DNA from: Mycobacterium sp. AZCC_0083
GTDB taxonomy: Bacteria > Actinomycetota > Actinomycetes > Mycobacteriales > Mycobacteriaceae
DNA: 64,000 bases
Assembly: GCF_014202335.1 (NCBI RefSeq)
Contig: NZ_JACHGP010000010.1
Span: 186,001-250,000 of the forward strand
Direction: 5' to 3'
Made by a program: the position numbers and the translations under genes. This document shows positions 1 through 9,002 of the stretch, one piece after another. How positions within the stretch are numbered: position 1 is the first letter of the stretch; every line of letters starts with the position of its first letter. The notes under the pieces were generated by a model. The model worked only from the letters and a program-made list of their open reading frames with translations. It searched no databases and was not told where the DNA came from.

Positions 1-270
1 ATCGGCACTCGCGGGAGCCATCCCGCACTGCGGATCAGCGGTCGCAGGAGACTGTTACGCCTGGTAGAGAACGTGGGGGAACCACCGGGCGATACGGAGG
101 CGTTCTCGCAATGGCCACGGACCTGAGGTCCAGTACGGGGGAATCCAGTTTGCGTCGGCGCGCGCGGAATGCGAAGTTGGCTGCGGTTATCGTTGCCGGG
201 AGCCACTGCGACCATGGACGCTCAACGTCCGGCGCACGGCCCGCGGCACAAGAGTGGAGTGTAGGAAGAG
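1..270. other. Non-coding leader region upstream of topA
   Basis: I find no convincing protein-coding frame, tRNA or strong hairpin here. It lies directly upstream of topA and must contain that gene's promoter unless transcription enters from outside the window. The only clear signal is a GGAAGAG purine tract just before the TTG start at 271, a plausible ribosome-binding site. The left edge of the window cuts this region, so a small gene ending here could be missed. Confidence 0.5.
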
Positions 271-3108
271 TTGGCTGACCAGGAGGGCGGCGAGAACGGC
301 AGTGCGCCAGGTGGGCGTGCGGCCGCGGGCCGGATCGTGCGGCGACTCGTCATAGTCGAGTCGCCCACCAAAGCACGCAAAATCGCTGGTTACCTAGGCG
401 CCAACTACATCGTGGAGTCCTCCCGCGGCCACATTCGCGACCTGCCAAGGGCCGCCGCGGACGTGCCAGCCAAGTACAAGTCCGAGCCATGGGCCCGGCT
501 TGGCGTGAACGTCGACGCCGACTTCGAACCGCTCTACATCATCAGCCCCGAGAAGAAGAGCACGGTCACCGAGCTCAAGGGCCTGCTCAAGGACGTCGAC
601 GAGCTCTACCTGGCCACGGACGGTGACCGCGAGGGTGAAGCGATCGCCTGGCACCTGCTGGAGACGCTCAAGCCCAGCGTCCCGGTCAAGCGCATGGTGT
701 TCCACGAGATCACCGAGCCCGCGATCCTGAGCGCCGCGGAGAACCCCCGCGACCTGGACATCGACCTGGTCGACGCGCAGGAGACGCGCCGCATCCTCGA
801 TCGCCTCTACGGCTACGAGGTCAGCCCCGTGCTGTGGAAGAAGGTGGCCCCCAAGTTGTCGGCGGGTCGCGTGCAGTCGGTGGCGACCCGGATCATCGTC
901 CAGCGCGAACGCGAGCGCATGGCGTTCCGCAGCGCCGGCTACTGGGACGTCACCGCCGAACTCGACGCCAGCGTGTCGGACGCCCAGGCGTCGCCGCCGA
1001 GGTTCACGGCGAAGCTCAATCAGGTCGACGGACGCCGCGTGGCGGCCGGGCGCGACTTCGACTCGTTGGGCGGGCTCAAGAAGCCCGACGAGGTGCTGGT
1101 CCTCGACGAGGCCGCGGCAGGCGCGCTGGCCACCGGCCTGCGCGGCGCCCAGATGACCGTGTCGTCGGTCGAGCAGAAGCCGTACACCCGCAAGCCGTAC
1201 GCCCCGTTCATGACCTCGACGCTGCAGCAGGAGGCGGGCCGCAAGCTGCGGTTCTCCTCCGAGCGCTGCATGAGCATCGCGCAGCGGCTGTACGAGAACG
1301 GCTACATCACCTATATGCGTACCGACTCGACGAATTTGTCGGCCACAGCCATTGAAGCGGCCCGTAACCAGGCCAGGCAGCTCTATGGCGAGGAGTACGT
1401 CCACCCGACGCCGCGGCAGTACACCCGCAAGGTGAAGAACGCCCAGGAGGCGCACGAGGCCATCAGGCCGGCCGGTGACGTGTTCCAGACGCCTGGCCAG
1501 CTGCACGCACAGCTCGACACCGACGAGTTCCGGCTCTACGAGTTGATCTGGCAGCGCACCGTCGCCTCCCAGATGGCCGACGCGCGCGGCACCACGCTGT
1601 CGTTGCGGATCTCCGGAACCGCCCGCTCGGGCGAGCAGGTCGTGTTCAGCGCCAGCGGCCGCACCATTACGTTTGCCGGCTTCCTGAAGGCCTACGTCGA
1701 GAGCCTCGACGAGCAGGCCGGTGGTGAGGCCGACGACGCTGAGAGCCGGCTGCCGAACCTGACCCAGGGGCAGCGCGTCGACGCCGCCGACCTGACCGCC
1801 GACGGGCACACCACCAGCCCGCCAGCGCGCTACACCGAGGCATCGCTGATCAAGTCGCTCGAGGAGCTCGGCATCGGGCGGCCGTCGACGTACTCGTCGA
1901 TCATCAAGACCATCCAGGACCGTGGCTACGTCCACAAGAAGGGCAGCGCGCTGGTCCCGTCGTGGGTGGCGTTCGCGGTGACGGGTCTGCTTGAGCAGCA
2001 CTTCGGCCGGTTGGTCGACTACGACTTCACCGCTGCCATGGAGGACGAGCTCGACGAGATCGCCTCCGGTAACGAGCGAAGGACCAACTGGCTCAACAAC
2101 TTCTACTTCGGTGGCGAGCACGGCGTCGACGGCTCCATCGCCCGCTCAGGCGGTCTGAAGAAGCTCGTCGGCGGCAACCTCGAGGGCATCGACGCGCGGG
2201 AAGTCAACTCCATCAAGCTGTTCGACGACGACCAGGGGCGCGCCATCAACGTCCGCGTCGGCCGCAACGGTCCCTACCTGGAGCGGATGATCACCGGTGA
2301 TGACGGCGAGCCCACCCCGCAGCGCGCCAACCTCAAGGACGACCTGACGCCCGACGAGCTCACCATCGAGCTCGCCGAGAAACTGTTCTCCACACCGCAG
2401 GAAGGGCGTTCGCTCGGCGTCGACCCCGAGAGCGGGCACGAGGTCGTCGCCAAGGACGGCCGGTACGGCCCGTACGTGACCGAGGTGCTTCCCGAGCCCG
2501 AACCGCCAGAGGACCCCGACGCGGGTGTTGGCGCCAAGAAGGCCAAGAAGCCGACCGGCCCCAAGCCGCGCACCGGATCCCTGCTGCGCTCCATGGACCT
2601 GGAGACGGTCACGCTCGAGGACGCGCTGAAGCTGCTGTCGCTGCCGCGCGTGGTCGGGGTCGACCCGGCGAACAATGAGGAGATCACCGCGCAGAACGGG
2701 CGCTACGGCCCATACCTCAAGCGCGGCACCGACTCTCGCTCGCTGGCCAACGAAGACCAGATGTTCACGGTCACCCTCGAAGAGGCGTTGAAGATCTATG
2801 CCGAGCCCAAGCGGCGCGGCGGGCAGGGCGCGGCCACCCCGCCTCTGCGCGAGCTCGGCACCGATCCCGTTTCGGAGAAGCCGATGGTGATCAAGGACGG
2901 CCGATTCGGCCCGTACGTCACCGACGGTGAGACCAACGCCAGCCTGCGCAAGGGTGACGACGTCCTGTCGATCACCGACGGCAGAGCATCGGAGTTGCTC
3001 GCCGATCGTCGTGCCCGCGGACCCGCCAAGAAGACGGCGAAGAAGGCGGCCGCGAAGAAGGCACCGGCCAAGAAGGCGCCCGCCAAGAAGGCCGTCAAGA
3101 AGAGCTAG
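271..3108 (+). CDS. topA: DNA topoisomerase I (type IA)
   Basis: Relaxes negatively supercoiled DNA by transient single-strand cleavage. The N-terminal TOPRIM domain has LVIVESPTKARKIAGYLG near residues 27-44 and the metal-binding DGDREGEAIAWHL. The catalytic tyrosine is in ITYMRTDST at about Tyr348. Three or more C-terminal topoisomerase repeats, each with a (N/D)GR(Y/F)GPY(V/L) signature, are followed by a lysine/alanine-rich tail (KKTAKKAAAKKAPAKK type) that is usual in mycobacterial TopA and absent in E. coli. At 945 residues it has the expected mycobacterial length. The start is a TTG preceded by GGAAGAG. Its TAG stop shares the palindrome CTAG (3105-3108) with the stop of the convergent adenylate cyclase gene, so the two coding regions overlap by 4 bases. 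Confidence 0.98.
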   Translation: MADQEGGENGSAPGGRAAAGRIVRRLVIVESPTKARKIAGYLGANYIVESSRGHIRDLPRAAADVPAKYKSEPWARLGVNVDADFEPLYIISPEKKSTVTELKGLLKDVDELYLATDGDREGEAIAWHLLETLKPSVPVKRMVFHEITEPAILSAAENPRDLDIDLVDAQETRRILDRLYGYEVSPVLWKKVAPKLSAGRVQSVATRIIVQRERERMAFRSAGYWDVTAELDASVSDAQASPPRFTAKLNQVDGRRVAAGRDFDSLGGLKKPDEVLVLDEAAAGALATGLRGAQMTVSSVEQKPYTRKPYAPFMTSTLQQEAGRKLRFSSERCMSIAQRLYENGYITYMRTDSTNLSATAIEAARNQARQLYGEEYVHPTPRQYTRKVKNAQEAHEAIRPAGDVFQTPGQLHAQLDTDEFRLYELIWQRTVASQMADARGTTLSLRISGTARSGEQVVFSASGRTITFAGFLKAYVESLDEQAGGEADDAESRLPNLTQGQRVDAADLTADGHTTSPPARYTEASLIKSLEELGIGRPSTYSSIIKTIQDRGYVHKKGSALVPSWVAFAVTGLLEQHFGRLVDYDFTAAMEDELDEIASGNERRTNWLNNFYFGGEHGVDGSIARSGGLKKLVGGNLEGIDAREVNSIKLFDDDQGRAINVRVGRNGPYLERMITGDDGEPTPQRANLKDDLTPDELTIELAEKLFSTPQEGRSLGVDPESGHEVVAKDGRYGPYVTEVLPEPEPPEDPDAGVGAKKAKKPTGPKPRTGSLLRSMDLETVTLEDALKLLSLPRVVGVDPANNEEITAQNGRYGPYLKRGTDSRSLANEDQMFTVTLEEALKIYAEPKRRGGQGAATPPLRELGTDPVSEKPMVIKDGRFGPYVTDGETNASLRKGDDVLSITDGRASELLADRRARGPAKKTAKKAAAKKAPAKKAPAKKAVKKS

Positions 3109-4697
3109 CTCTCGCGCTGCAATTCGCTCGGAACTTCGTCCGGCGCAGCCAGAGTCACTGGCCTCGCCAACTGGGTTGGTGCGAGGCGGCCACGCAGTTC
3201 GACGATCTCGCCGACGTCCCAGCACAGCGCCTCGGCGTCCAGTGCACCGCTGACCGCGATCGCCGATGCCAGCACGTGGCCCTGTTCCAGCTTGGCCAGC
3301 TCCGTCAGCCTGGCCGCCTCGTTGACGGGGTCGCCGATCACGGTGTACTCGAAGCGGGCCTGCGCACCGATGTGGCCTGCGATGGCACGGCCTGCCGAGA
3401 CGCCGATGCCGAAGTCCGTCTGGCCCAACACCTCAACGAGGTCGTCGTGCAGTTCGCGGGACGCCGCGAGTGCCGCGCCCGACGCGTCGGGATGCTCGAT
3501 GGGCGCACCGAAGATGGCCAGTGCCGCATCGCCCTGGAACTTGTTGACGAACCCGCCGTGCCGGTTCACGGTGTCGACGATGATCTGGAAGAACTCGTTG
3601 AGAAGGCTGACGACCTCGGAGGCCGGCTTGGTGGATGCGAGTTCCGTCGAGCCGACCAGGTCGACGAACAACACCGCGACGTCGCGCTCCTGGCCACCGA
3701 GTTCGGTACCGCGTTCGAGCGCGCGGCGGGCGACGTCCTCGCCGACGTAGCGGCCGAACAGGTCCCGAAGCCTTTGTCGCTCGGCCAGATCGCGGACCAT
3801 GTCGTTGAATCCGGCCTGTAGCAAGCCCAGCTCGCTGGCGTCGTAGATCTGCATGTGCGCGTTGTAGTTGCCGCGCTGGACTTCGCCGAGCGCCCAGCGC
3901 AATTGGCGAAGCGGGTCGGCGATCGACATCGCGACGAGCACCGTGCCTGCCAGCCCGATCACCAGGGCGGTGATGGACAGCAGCAGGATCGGGGTGTTGA
4001 GCCGCTCGGCCGGTGCGGTCAGGATTTCGAACTTGCTCGCGACCAGGGCCAGGACGATCGCCAGCACCGGCACTGCGGTGGACAGCACCCAGGTCAGCAC
4101 CTGCCGCTGGATCACGCCGGGAGCCTTGAAGGCCTCGGGGACGCCGCCCCGCAGCGCCGCGACGGCGACGGGGCGCAGCACGCGTTCGGACTGTAGGTAG
4201 CCGATGATCGCCGTGGCCGTGGCACCGAGGGCGCTGGCGACGGCAACGACCGGGGCGGAGTGGCTGGCGACGGGCCAGCTGGCGACGATGAACACCACGG
4301 AGCCGAGGAGCCAGTTCGAGACGCTGATCACCGACCGGTAGAACGGCATCTTCAAGGCCCGCACGCGCGCCAGCTCGGTGATGTCCGTGTCGCCGTCCAC
4401 CAGCAGCGTGTCGCGGCGTTGCCAGCGGATCACCGGGACCAGCAGGCGCAAGGTCAGCCAGCAGCCGACGGTGAAGGACACGAACAGGTAGGCCAGGAAG
4501 ACCGCCAGGTTGAATGCAGGCAGGTCCTGCAGCTGGACACGGTCCTCTGGGGGCAGCCCGAAGCGCAGGAAGCCGAACACCAGCAACGCGCCGATGATGT
4601 CGGCCTGCAGCATGCCCAGCAAGAAGACCGGCCACGGCGTACGCGCGACCCAACGGACGAGCGCGGTGATTCGCCCAATCCGTATCGCCTCGGTCAC
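3105..4697 (-). CDS. Membrane-bound class III adenylate cyclase with HAMP domain
   Basis: Makes cAMP from ATP at the membrane. About 530 residues: six hydrophobic segments in the first ~240 residues, a HAMP linker (IADPLRQLRWALGEVQRG region), then a class III cyclase domain. Catalytic features are intact: metal Asp346 in FVDLVGST, Asp390 in KFQGDAALAIFG with the preceding substrate-selecting Lys, and the transition-state Asn/Arg in GDPVNEAARL. It matches M. tuberculosis Rv3645 in architecture and in its place beside topA; that protein is reported as a major cAMP source linked to fatty acid metabolism. The GTG at 4697 (VTEAIRIGRI) is the likely start; the open frame runs further upstream without membrane or family features and across the divergent holB start. 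Confidence 0.93.
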   Translation of the reverse strand: MTEAIRIGRITALVRWVARTPWPVFLLGMLQADIIGALLVFGFLRFGLPPEDRVQLQDLPAFNLAVFLAYLFVSFTVGCWLTLRLLVPVIRWQRRDTLLVDGDTDITELARVRALKMPFYRSVISVSNWLLGSVVFIVASWPVASHSAPVVAVASALGATATAIIGYLQSERVLRPVAVAALRGGVPEAFKAPGVIQRQVLTWVLSTAVPVLAIVLALVASKFEILTAPAERLNTPILLLSITALVIGLAGTVLVAMSIADPLRQLRWALGEVQRGNYNAHMQIYDASELGLLQAGFNDMVRDLAERQRLRDLFGRYVGEDVARRALERGTELGGQERDVAVLFVDLVGSTELASTKPASEVVSLLNEFFQIIVDTVNRHGGFVNKFQGDAALAIFGAPIEHPDASGAALAASRELHDDLVEVLGQTDFGIGVSAGRAIAGHIGAQARFEYTVIGDPVNEAARLTELAKLEQGHVLASAIAVSGALDAEALCWDVGEIVELRGRLAPTQLARPVTLAAPDEVPSELQRES

Positions 4698-4781
4698 CCG
4701 ACAACCGTATCGGGCGACGGGGACGTGTATCGCCCCTGTCTGAAAGCTCGTGTCGGGTTCGGACACTAGTGTTGGGTCCCG

Positions 4782-5990
4782 ATGAGCGGTGTTTTCTCGC
4801 GTCTGGTGGGCCAGGACGCCGTCGAAGCGGAGTTGGTGGCTGCAGCGACGGCGGCCCGCGGTGATTCCACTCACAGCGCAATGACGACCGGCAACATGAC
4901 CCATGCGTGGTTGATCACCGGCCCGCCGGGTTCCGGGCGGTCGATCGCCGCGCTGTGTTTCGCAGCGGCGCTGCAGTGCACGTCGGATGGCGTACCGGGC
5001 TGCGGGGAGTGCCAGGCCTGTACGACGACGATGGCGGGCACGCACGGCGACGTGCGCCGCATCATTCCCGAGGGCCTGTCGATCGGGGTGGACGAGATGC
5101 GCAACATCGTGCAGATCGCCTCGCGCAGGCCAGGAACGGGACGCTGGCAGGTCGTGGTGGTCGAAGACGCCGACCGGTTGACAGAAGGTGCGGCGAACGC
5201 ACTGCTCAAGGTGGTCGAGGAGCCACCGCCGTCGACGGTCTTCCTGCTGTGTGCACCGTCGGTGGATCCGGAGGACATCGCGATCACCCTGCGCTCGCGC
5301 TGCCGCCACATCGCGTTGGTGACGCCCCGGGTGGACGCGATCGCCCAGGTGCTGATCGACACCGACGGACTGTCGGATGCCGACGCCCGGTGGGCGGCGT
5401 CCGTCAGCGGTGGGCACGTGGGCCGGGCGCGCCGACTGGCCACCGACGAGCAGGCGCGCAGGCGTCGGGAGCGTGCGCTGGGGCTGGCCCGCGACGCGGC
5501 AACGCCGACCCGGGCGTATGCCGCCGCCGAGGAGCTGGTCGCGACCGCGGAGGACGAGGCGAAGTCGCTGACTGGCGACCGCAACGAGTCCGAGACGGAG
5601 GAGCTGCGCACGGCGCTGGGGGCGGGCGGCACGGGCAAGGGCACGGCCGGAGCCCTGCGCGGAGCGACGGGCGCGCTGAAAGACCTTGAGAAGCGGCAGA
5701 AGTCACGCCACACCCGGGCGTCGCGCGATGCCCTCGACCGGGCGCTGATCGACCTCGCCACCTACTTCCGCGACGCGCTCCTGGTGTCCTCGGGTGCAGG
5801 CGCGGTAGCGGCCAACCACCCCGACATGGCCGACAAGGTCGCTTCGATGGCGGCGGTCGTGCCTCCCGACCGGCTGCTGCGCTGCATCGAGGCGGTGCTT
5901 GAGTGCCGGGAGGCGCTTGCGGTGAACGTGAAGCCGAAGTTCGCGGTCGACGCCATGGTGGCGACCGTCGGGCAGGCGCTGCGCAGCTGA
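4782..5990 (+). CDS. holB: DNA polymerase III subunit delta'
   Basis: Clamp-loader subunit that helps load the beta clamp during replication. The 402-residue protein begins SGVFSRLVGQDAVEAEL and has an AAA+ fold with LITGPPGSGRS, where the Walker lysine is Arg, in keeping with a non-hydrolysing delta' subunit. A cysteine cluster (GVPGCGECQAC plus a downstream His) fits the zinc module, and SRCRH carries the arginine finger used on the neighbouring subunit. A charged Ala/Glu-rich linker follows near residues 255-305. Genes in this position are often labelled dnaX-like in mycobacteria. It is divergent from the cyclase gene with about 84 bases between the two starts, so promoters for both must lie there. 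A tRNA gene follows downstream. Confidence 0.92.
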   Translation: MSGVFSRLVGQDAVEAELVAAATAARGDSTHSAMTTGNMTHAWLITGPPGSGRSIAALCFAAALQCTSDGVPGCGECQACTTTMAGTHGDVRRIIPEGLSIGVDEMRNIVQIASRRPGTGRWQVVVVEDADRLTEGAANALLKVVEEPPPSTVFLLCAPSVDPEDIAITLRSRCRHIALVTPRVDAIAQVLIDTDGLSDADARWAASVSGGHVGRARRLATDEQARRRRERALGLARDAATPTRAYAAAEELVATAEDEAKSLTGDRNESETEELRTALGAGGTGKGTAGALRGATGALKDLEKRQKSRHTRASRDALDRALIDLATYFRDALLVSSGAGAVAANHPDMADKVASMAAVVPPDRLLRCIEAVLECREALAVNVKPKFAVDAMVATVGQALRS

Positions 5991-6061
5991 GGCTTGGCGC
6001 AACTTGGGCGCGCGCGGGCTGCTGTCGTAGACTCGTCCCGCCCGGATGTCAGATCGGGCAC

Positions 6062-6134
6062 GCCGCCTTAGCTCAGTCGGTAGAGCGTCTCACTCGTAAT
6101 GAGAAGGTCCGGGGTTCGATTCCCCGAGGTGGCT
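6062..6134 (+). tRNA. tRNA-Thr (anticodon CGT)
   Basis: A complete 73-nt cloverleaf without encoded CCA. Acceptor arm GCCGCCT pairs with AGGTGGC (one G-U pair). The D arm is TAGCTCAGTCGGTAGAGC. The anticodon stem TCTCA/TGAGA closes the loop CTCGTAA, giving anticodon CGT, which reads ACG. The T arm CGGGG-TTCGATT-CCCCG is canonical, and the discriminator base is T. It lies 71 bases after holB; a threonine tRNA occurs in the same place in M. tuberculosis. Confidence 0.97.
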
Positions 6135-6201
6135 CCCTTTTGCCTCGGCTTCGTCCCCGCGGGTGTGCACCCACGGCGACGGATCGCGACTTTCGTCGCC
6201 G

Positions 6202-7107
6202 TCACGGCACGCTCGGCGCGTAGACCCGCGCCAGGAACCCATCCACCAGGGGCAGGACCTCATCCAGGTGGGTCTCCAGCAGCCAGTGCCCACCGCCGAG
6301 CAGGTGGATCGGTGCGTCGGGCAGGTCGCGCAGGTATGCACGCGCCGACTTCTCGGGCATGTAGCCGTCGTGAGGTCCCCACACGATGAACGTCGGCGGT
6401 CGATGCTCCCCCAGATAGGCCTGTTCGCGTGCGAACCAGTCCAACGTCGACGGCTGGTCCTCAAGGAGGCGGATGAGGTTGGCGATACGGGCCGGCGTGG
6501 ACATCAGCGACCAGTGCAGCGTCCACAGGTCGGGGCTGATCCGGGTGGCCACGTCGTCGGGGAGTTCGCCACGGAACTCGCTCTCGAAGCCCTTCAGGGT
6601 GACGTGCTCCGCGATCTTGCGTCTGGCGGCGGGTCCGGGGTTCTCCCACGACTCCTTGAGGAAGTCGTACATGGGGCCGAAGGCATCTTCGTAGATGTCG
6701 CCGTTCTGGATGACCAGGCCCGCAACGCGGTCCGGTGCGGACAGAGCCAGGCGAAAGCCGAACTGCGAGCCGTAGTCGTGCAACCAGATGACGTACCGGT
6801 TCAGGTTCAGTGCGCCGACGAAGGCCTGCAGGAACGCAGCGTACGCGTCGAAGGTGTAACCGAAATCGTCCGATGAAGGTGTTGCGCTGTAACCGAACCC
6901 GGGAAGGTCGGGAGCGATGAGGCGGTAGCGGTCTCCCAGTGCGGCCATCAGGTTGCGATAGACGAACGACGATGCTGGGTAGCCATGCGGCAGCAACACG
7001 ACCGGGGCATCTGCCGGTCCGGCTTCCCGGTAGAACGCGTCGATCCCGTCGACGGTCGTTCTCCGATGGCGGATGGGTGCGGAGGTGAACTGCACACTCT
7101 TGTCCAT
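6202..7107 (-). CDS. Alpha/beta hydrolase, epoxide hydrolase/haloalkane dehalogenase type
   Basis: 301 residues with the alpha/beta hydrolase fold. The oxyanion-loop motif HGYPAS is at residues 41-46. The nucleophile elbow reads WLHDYGSQ with Asp111, so this is an Asp-nucleophile enzyme (epoxide hydrolase or haloalkane dehalogenase branch) rather than a serine esterase. The acid is probably the Asp in WGPHDGY and the catalytic His is in GGGHWLLETH near the C-terminus. No signal peptide, so cytosolic. The sequence does not decide between epoxide and C-halogen substrates. It stands alone between tRNA-Thr and the membrane protein gene and is not part of the backbone I recall from M. tuberculosis. 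Confidence 0.85.
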   Translation of the reverse strand: MDKSVQFTSAPIRHRRTTVDGIDAFYREAGPADAPVVLLPHGYPASSFVYRNLMAALGDRYRLIAPDLPGFGYSATPSSDDFGYTFDAYAAFLQAFVGALNLNRYVIWLHDYGSQFGFRLALSAPDRVAGLVIQNGDIYEDAFGPMYDFLKESWENPGPAARRKIAEHVTLKGFESEFRGELPDDVATRISPDLWTLHWSLMSTPARIANLIRLLEDQPSTLDWFAREQAYLGEHRPPTFIVWGPHDGYMPEKSARAYLRDLPDAPIHLLGGGHWLLETHLDEVLPLVDGFLARVYAPSVP

Positions 7108-7145
7108 TGCCGTTGTGGGCCAGTGCTAAACGGATCAGTGCCCAG

Positions 7146-8987
7146 CTACCTCGGTGCCAGATATCCGACGGGCCCCGCGGCTAGGCACACCGACAAGGCG
7201 GAGGTGTTGGCCTTGGCCAGGATCGAGTCACCGGCGCCGGACAACCGCACGTAGACGCGGTTCAGACCGGGCCGTACCCGGACCTTCGACTCGACCCCCT
7301 CGGGCAGTGACAACGTCATCGAGCCGTCGCTGTTGGCCAGGTAGTTGATCTCGGCCGTCCAGTCCGACGGCAGCAGCGGGCCGTCCAGCGGCATCCGGAC
7401 CGGAGCATCGGGCTGAACGAGATACCCACATTTGGGATCCGGGCCCGGCACGATCGACCGCACCCACGTGACCTTGGCGGGAAGCAGTCTTCCGTTCATG
7501 TCGAGCATTCGTAGATCCGTTGTGCTCGAATCGAATTCGGGCCGGCGGGGCAGCAGCGCGAAGACGTGGCTGGCCAGGTGTTCCGGCCAGGCGACGCGTT
7601 GCAGGACGAGCGGGTCGACTTCCTGGTCGAGCATGGGTGCGCTGGAGGTGTTGTACGCCTGCGCCAGGCTGGCTTCGGCGGTCAGCAGATACTGCCGGGT
7701 CGGGTTGTCGCGCCAGATGCGGGTGAACGTCACCGTCGAGTACACGCTGCTGACCACGAAAAGCAGGGCGCAGGCGGTGATCATGGCAGTGCGGACGCGT
7801 GACGCGTCCAACCACGCCGACTGCGGCCGGTTCGGGGCGCAGAATCCGACCGCGGCCAACAAGGCCAGCACCACCACGAGGTCGGGCAGATAGCGCAATG
7901 TCTGGGCCAACTCCAGAGCGGTGAACCGCGACGAGCGCATCAGATAGATCGGAACCTGACATGCGACGGCGTAGCCGACGGCCACCAGCCACACCGCGCC
8001 GACGCGTTCCTTGCGGACCAGCGACACCACGAGCACCGCCGCCAGCACGACCCACCCCAGGATCATCACCACCAAAGGTGGTGTCGCCCAGGGTGAAGCG
8101 GGTGCCCAGCGCTGCCAGTCCCATGGCCCGCCTGCCAGGCCGGGCACGATCCCGTGCGTCACCGATCGACGCAGCAGGTCCCAGGTCATGCCGAGGTCGA
8201 AGCTCCAGCGCTGCTGGTCGACGACGACGAGATACACCCCGATCCACGCCGCCGTCACCGCCAGCGACGCCACCCACAACCGCAGCCCGCGACGCCACAC
8301 CGTCAGCACGGCAGCACGTTCGCCCGTCACGTGGGCCAGCAGCGCGGTCACCGCGAACGCGACGAACGGAATCACCGCCGCCTTCTCGAAGAACAGCAGA
8401 CCGCCAAGGAACACCAGCGCCCCACTCAGCGCGTAGCGCTGCAGCCCGGTCCGCACCAGCAGGATGGCATCGCCGCACACCCATGCCAGGGCGGTGATCA
8501 TCGGCAACGAGTTCAGCGCGGATGCCCACCACGCAAACGCGGGCACGCCCAGCGGGACGAACAACGCGAAGGTCAGCGGCACCAGCAGCACGGGCCGCCA
8601 GCCGAGGATGACCCGCAGCGCGCGCAACAACGCCAGCGACACCACCAACTGCAGCACGACGAGGCTGATCGCAGGGCCGATCCAGTTCAGCGGCGCCAGT
8701 CGAGTGATGGTCCCGGCGATCAGGAACGCCGCAGGCATGACGTGCCCGTCGTGGTCATCGAACAGGTAGGACGGCGACACCAGGCTCTGCGTGCCCGCGC
8801 GCCCGGTGAGGATCAGGTCATCCCAGTAGAAGTAGCCCTGGAACGCCAGCACCGCCCGAAGGACCAGCTGAAGCGCGATCAGCGCGACGGCGGTCATCCA
8901 GACCCAATCCCCTGGTCGCTTCGCTCCTGCCCGCCGGAAGACCCAATTCACTCCTCGCAACTCTACGGGGAGGAATTCGGCGGGCAT
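7146..8987 (-). CDS. Polytopic membrane protein, Rv3635-like (possible GT-C glycosyltransferase)
   Basis: About 613 residues with roughly ten or more hydrophobic helices in the first ~430 residues, then a soluble C-terminal domain with beta-type sequence that may face the periplasm. The first extracytoplasmic loop carries FYWDDLILTGRA; acidic pairs in this position are typical of polyprenyl-phosphate-dependent GT-C enzymes, so a glycosyltransferase role is plausible but inferred. It corresponds by position (divergent from galE1) and size to M. tuberculosis Rv3635. The start is uncertain: ATG at 8987 or GTG at 8951 (VNWVF), neither with a clear ribosome-binding site. The frame stays open further upstream but there it overlaps galE1 and lacks membrane features. 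Confidence 0.8.
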   Translation of the reverse strand: MPAEFLPVELRGVNWVFRRAGAKRPGDWVWMTAVALIALQLVLRAVLAFQGYFYWDDLILTGRAGTQSLVSPSYLFDDHDGHVMPAAFLIAGTITRLAPLNWIGPAISLVVLQLVVSLALLRALRVILGWRPVLLVPLTFALFVPLGVPAFAWWASALNSLPMITALAWVCGDAILLVRTGLQRYALSGALVFLGGLLFFEKAAVIPFVAFAVTALLAHVTGERAAVLTVWRRGLRLWVASLAVTAAWIGVYLVVVDQQRWSFDLGMTWDLLRRSVTHGIVPGLAGGPWDWQRWAPASPWATPPLVVMILGWVVLAAVLVVSLVRKERVGAVWLVAVGYAVACQVPIYLMRSSRFTALELAQTLRYLPDLVVVLALLAAVGFCAPNRPQSAWLDASRVRTAMITACALLFVVSSVYSTVTFTRIWRDNPTRQYLLTAEASLAQAYNTSSAPMLDQEVDPLVLQRVAWPEHLASHVFALLPRRPEFDSSTTDLRMLDMNGRLLPAKVTWVRSIVPGPDPKCGYLVQPDAPVRMPLDGPLLPSDWTAEINYLANSDGSMTLSLPEGVESKVRVRPGLNRVYVRLSGAGDSILAKANTSALSVCLAAGPVGYLAPR

Positions 8988-9002
8988 CGGTATGGTGAGC
9001 CG

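Noticed and set aside
394..2121. Long open frame antisense to topA
   Set aside because: It is a shadow of the GC-rich topA gene: no family motifs, Arg/Gly/Val-rich composition, and the sense strand encodes an unmistakable topoisomerase.
4698..5417. N-terminal extension of the adenylate cyclase
   Set aside because: The extra 240 codons overlap holB on the other strand, lack membrane helices and have no cyclase homology. GTG 4697 fits the Rv3645-type N-terminus.
8154..9002. Extended N-terminus of galE1
   Set aside because: The Rossmann motif of the epimerase starts right at GTG 9003. The upstream frame is Gln/Arg-rich antisense of the Rv3635-type gene.
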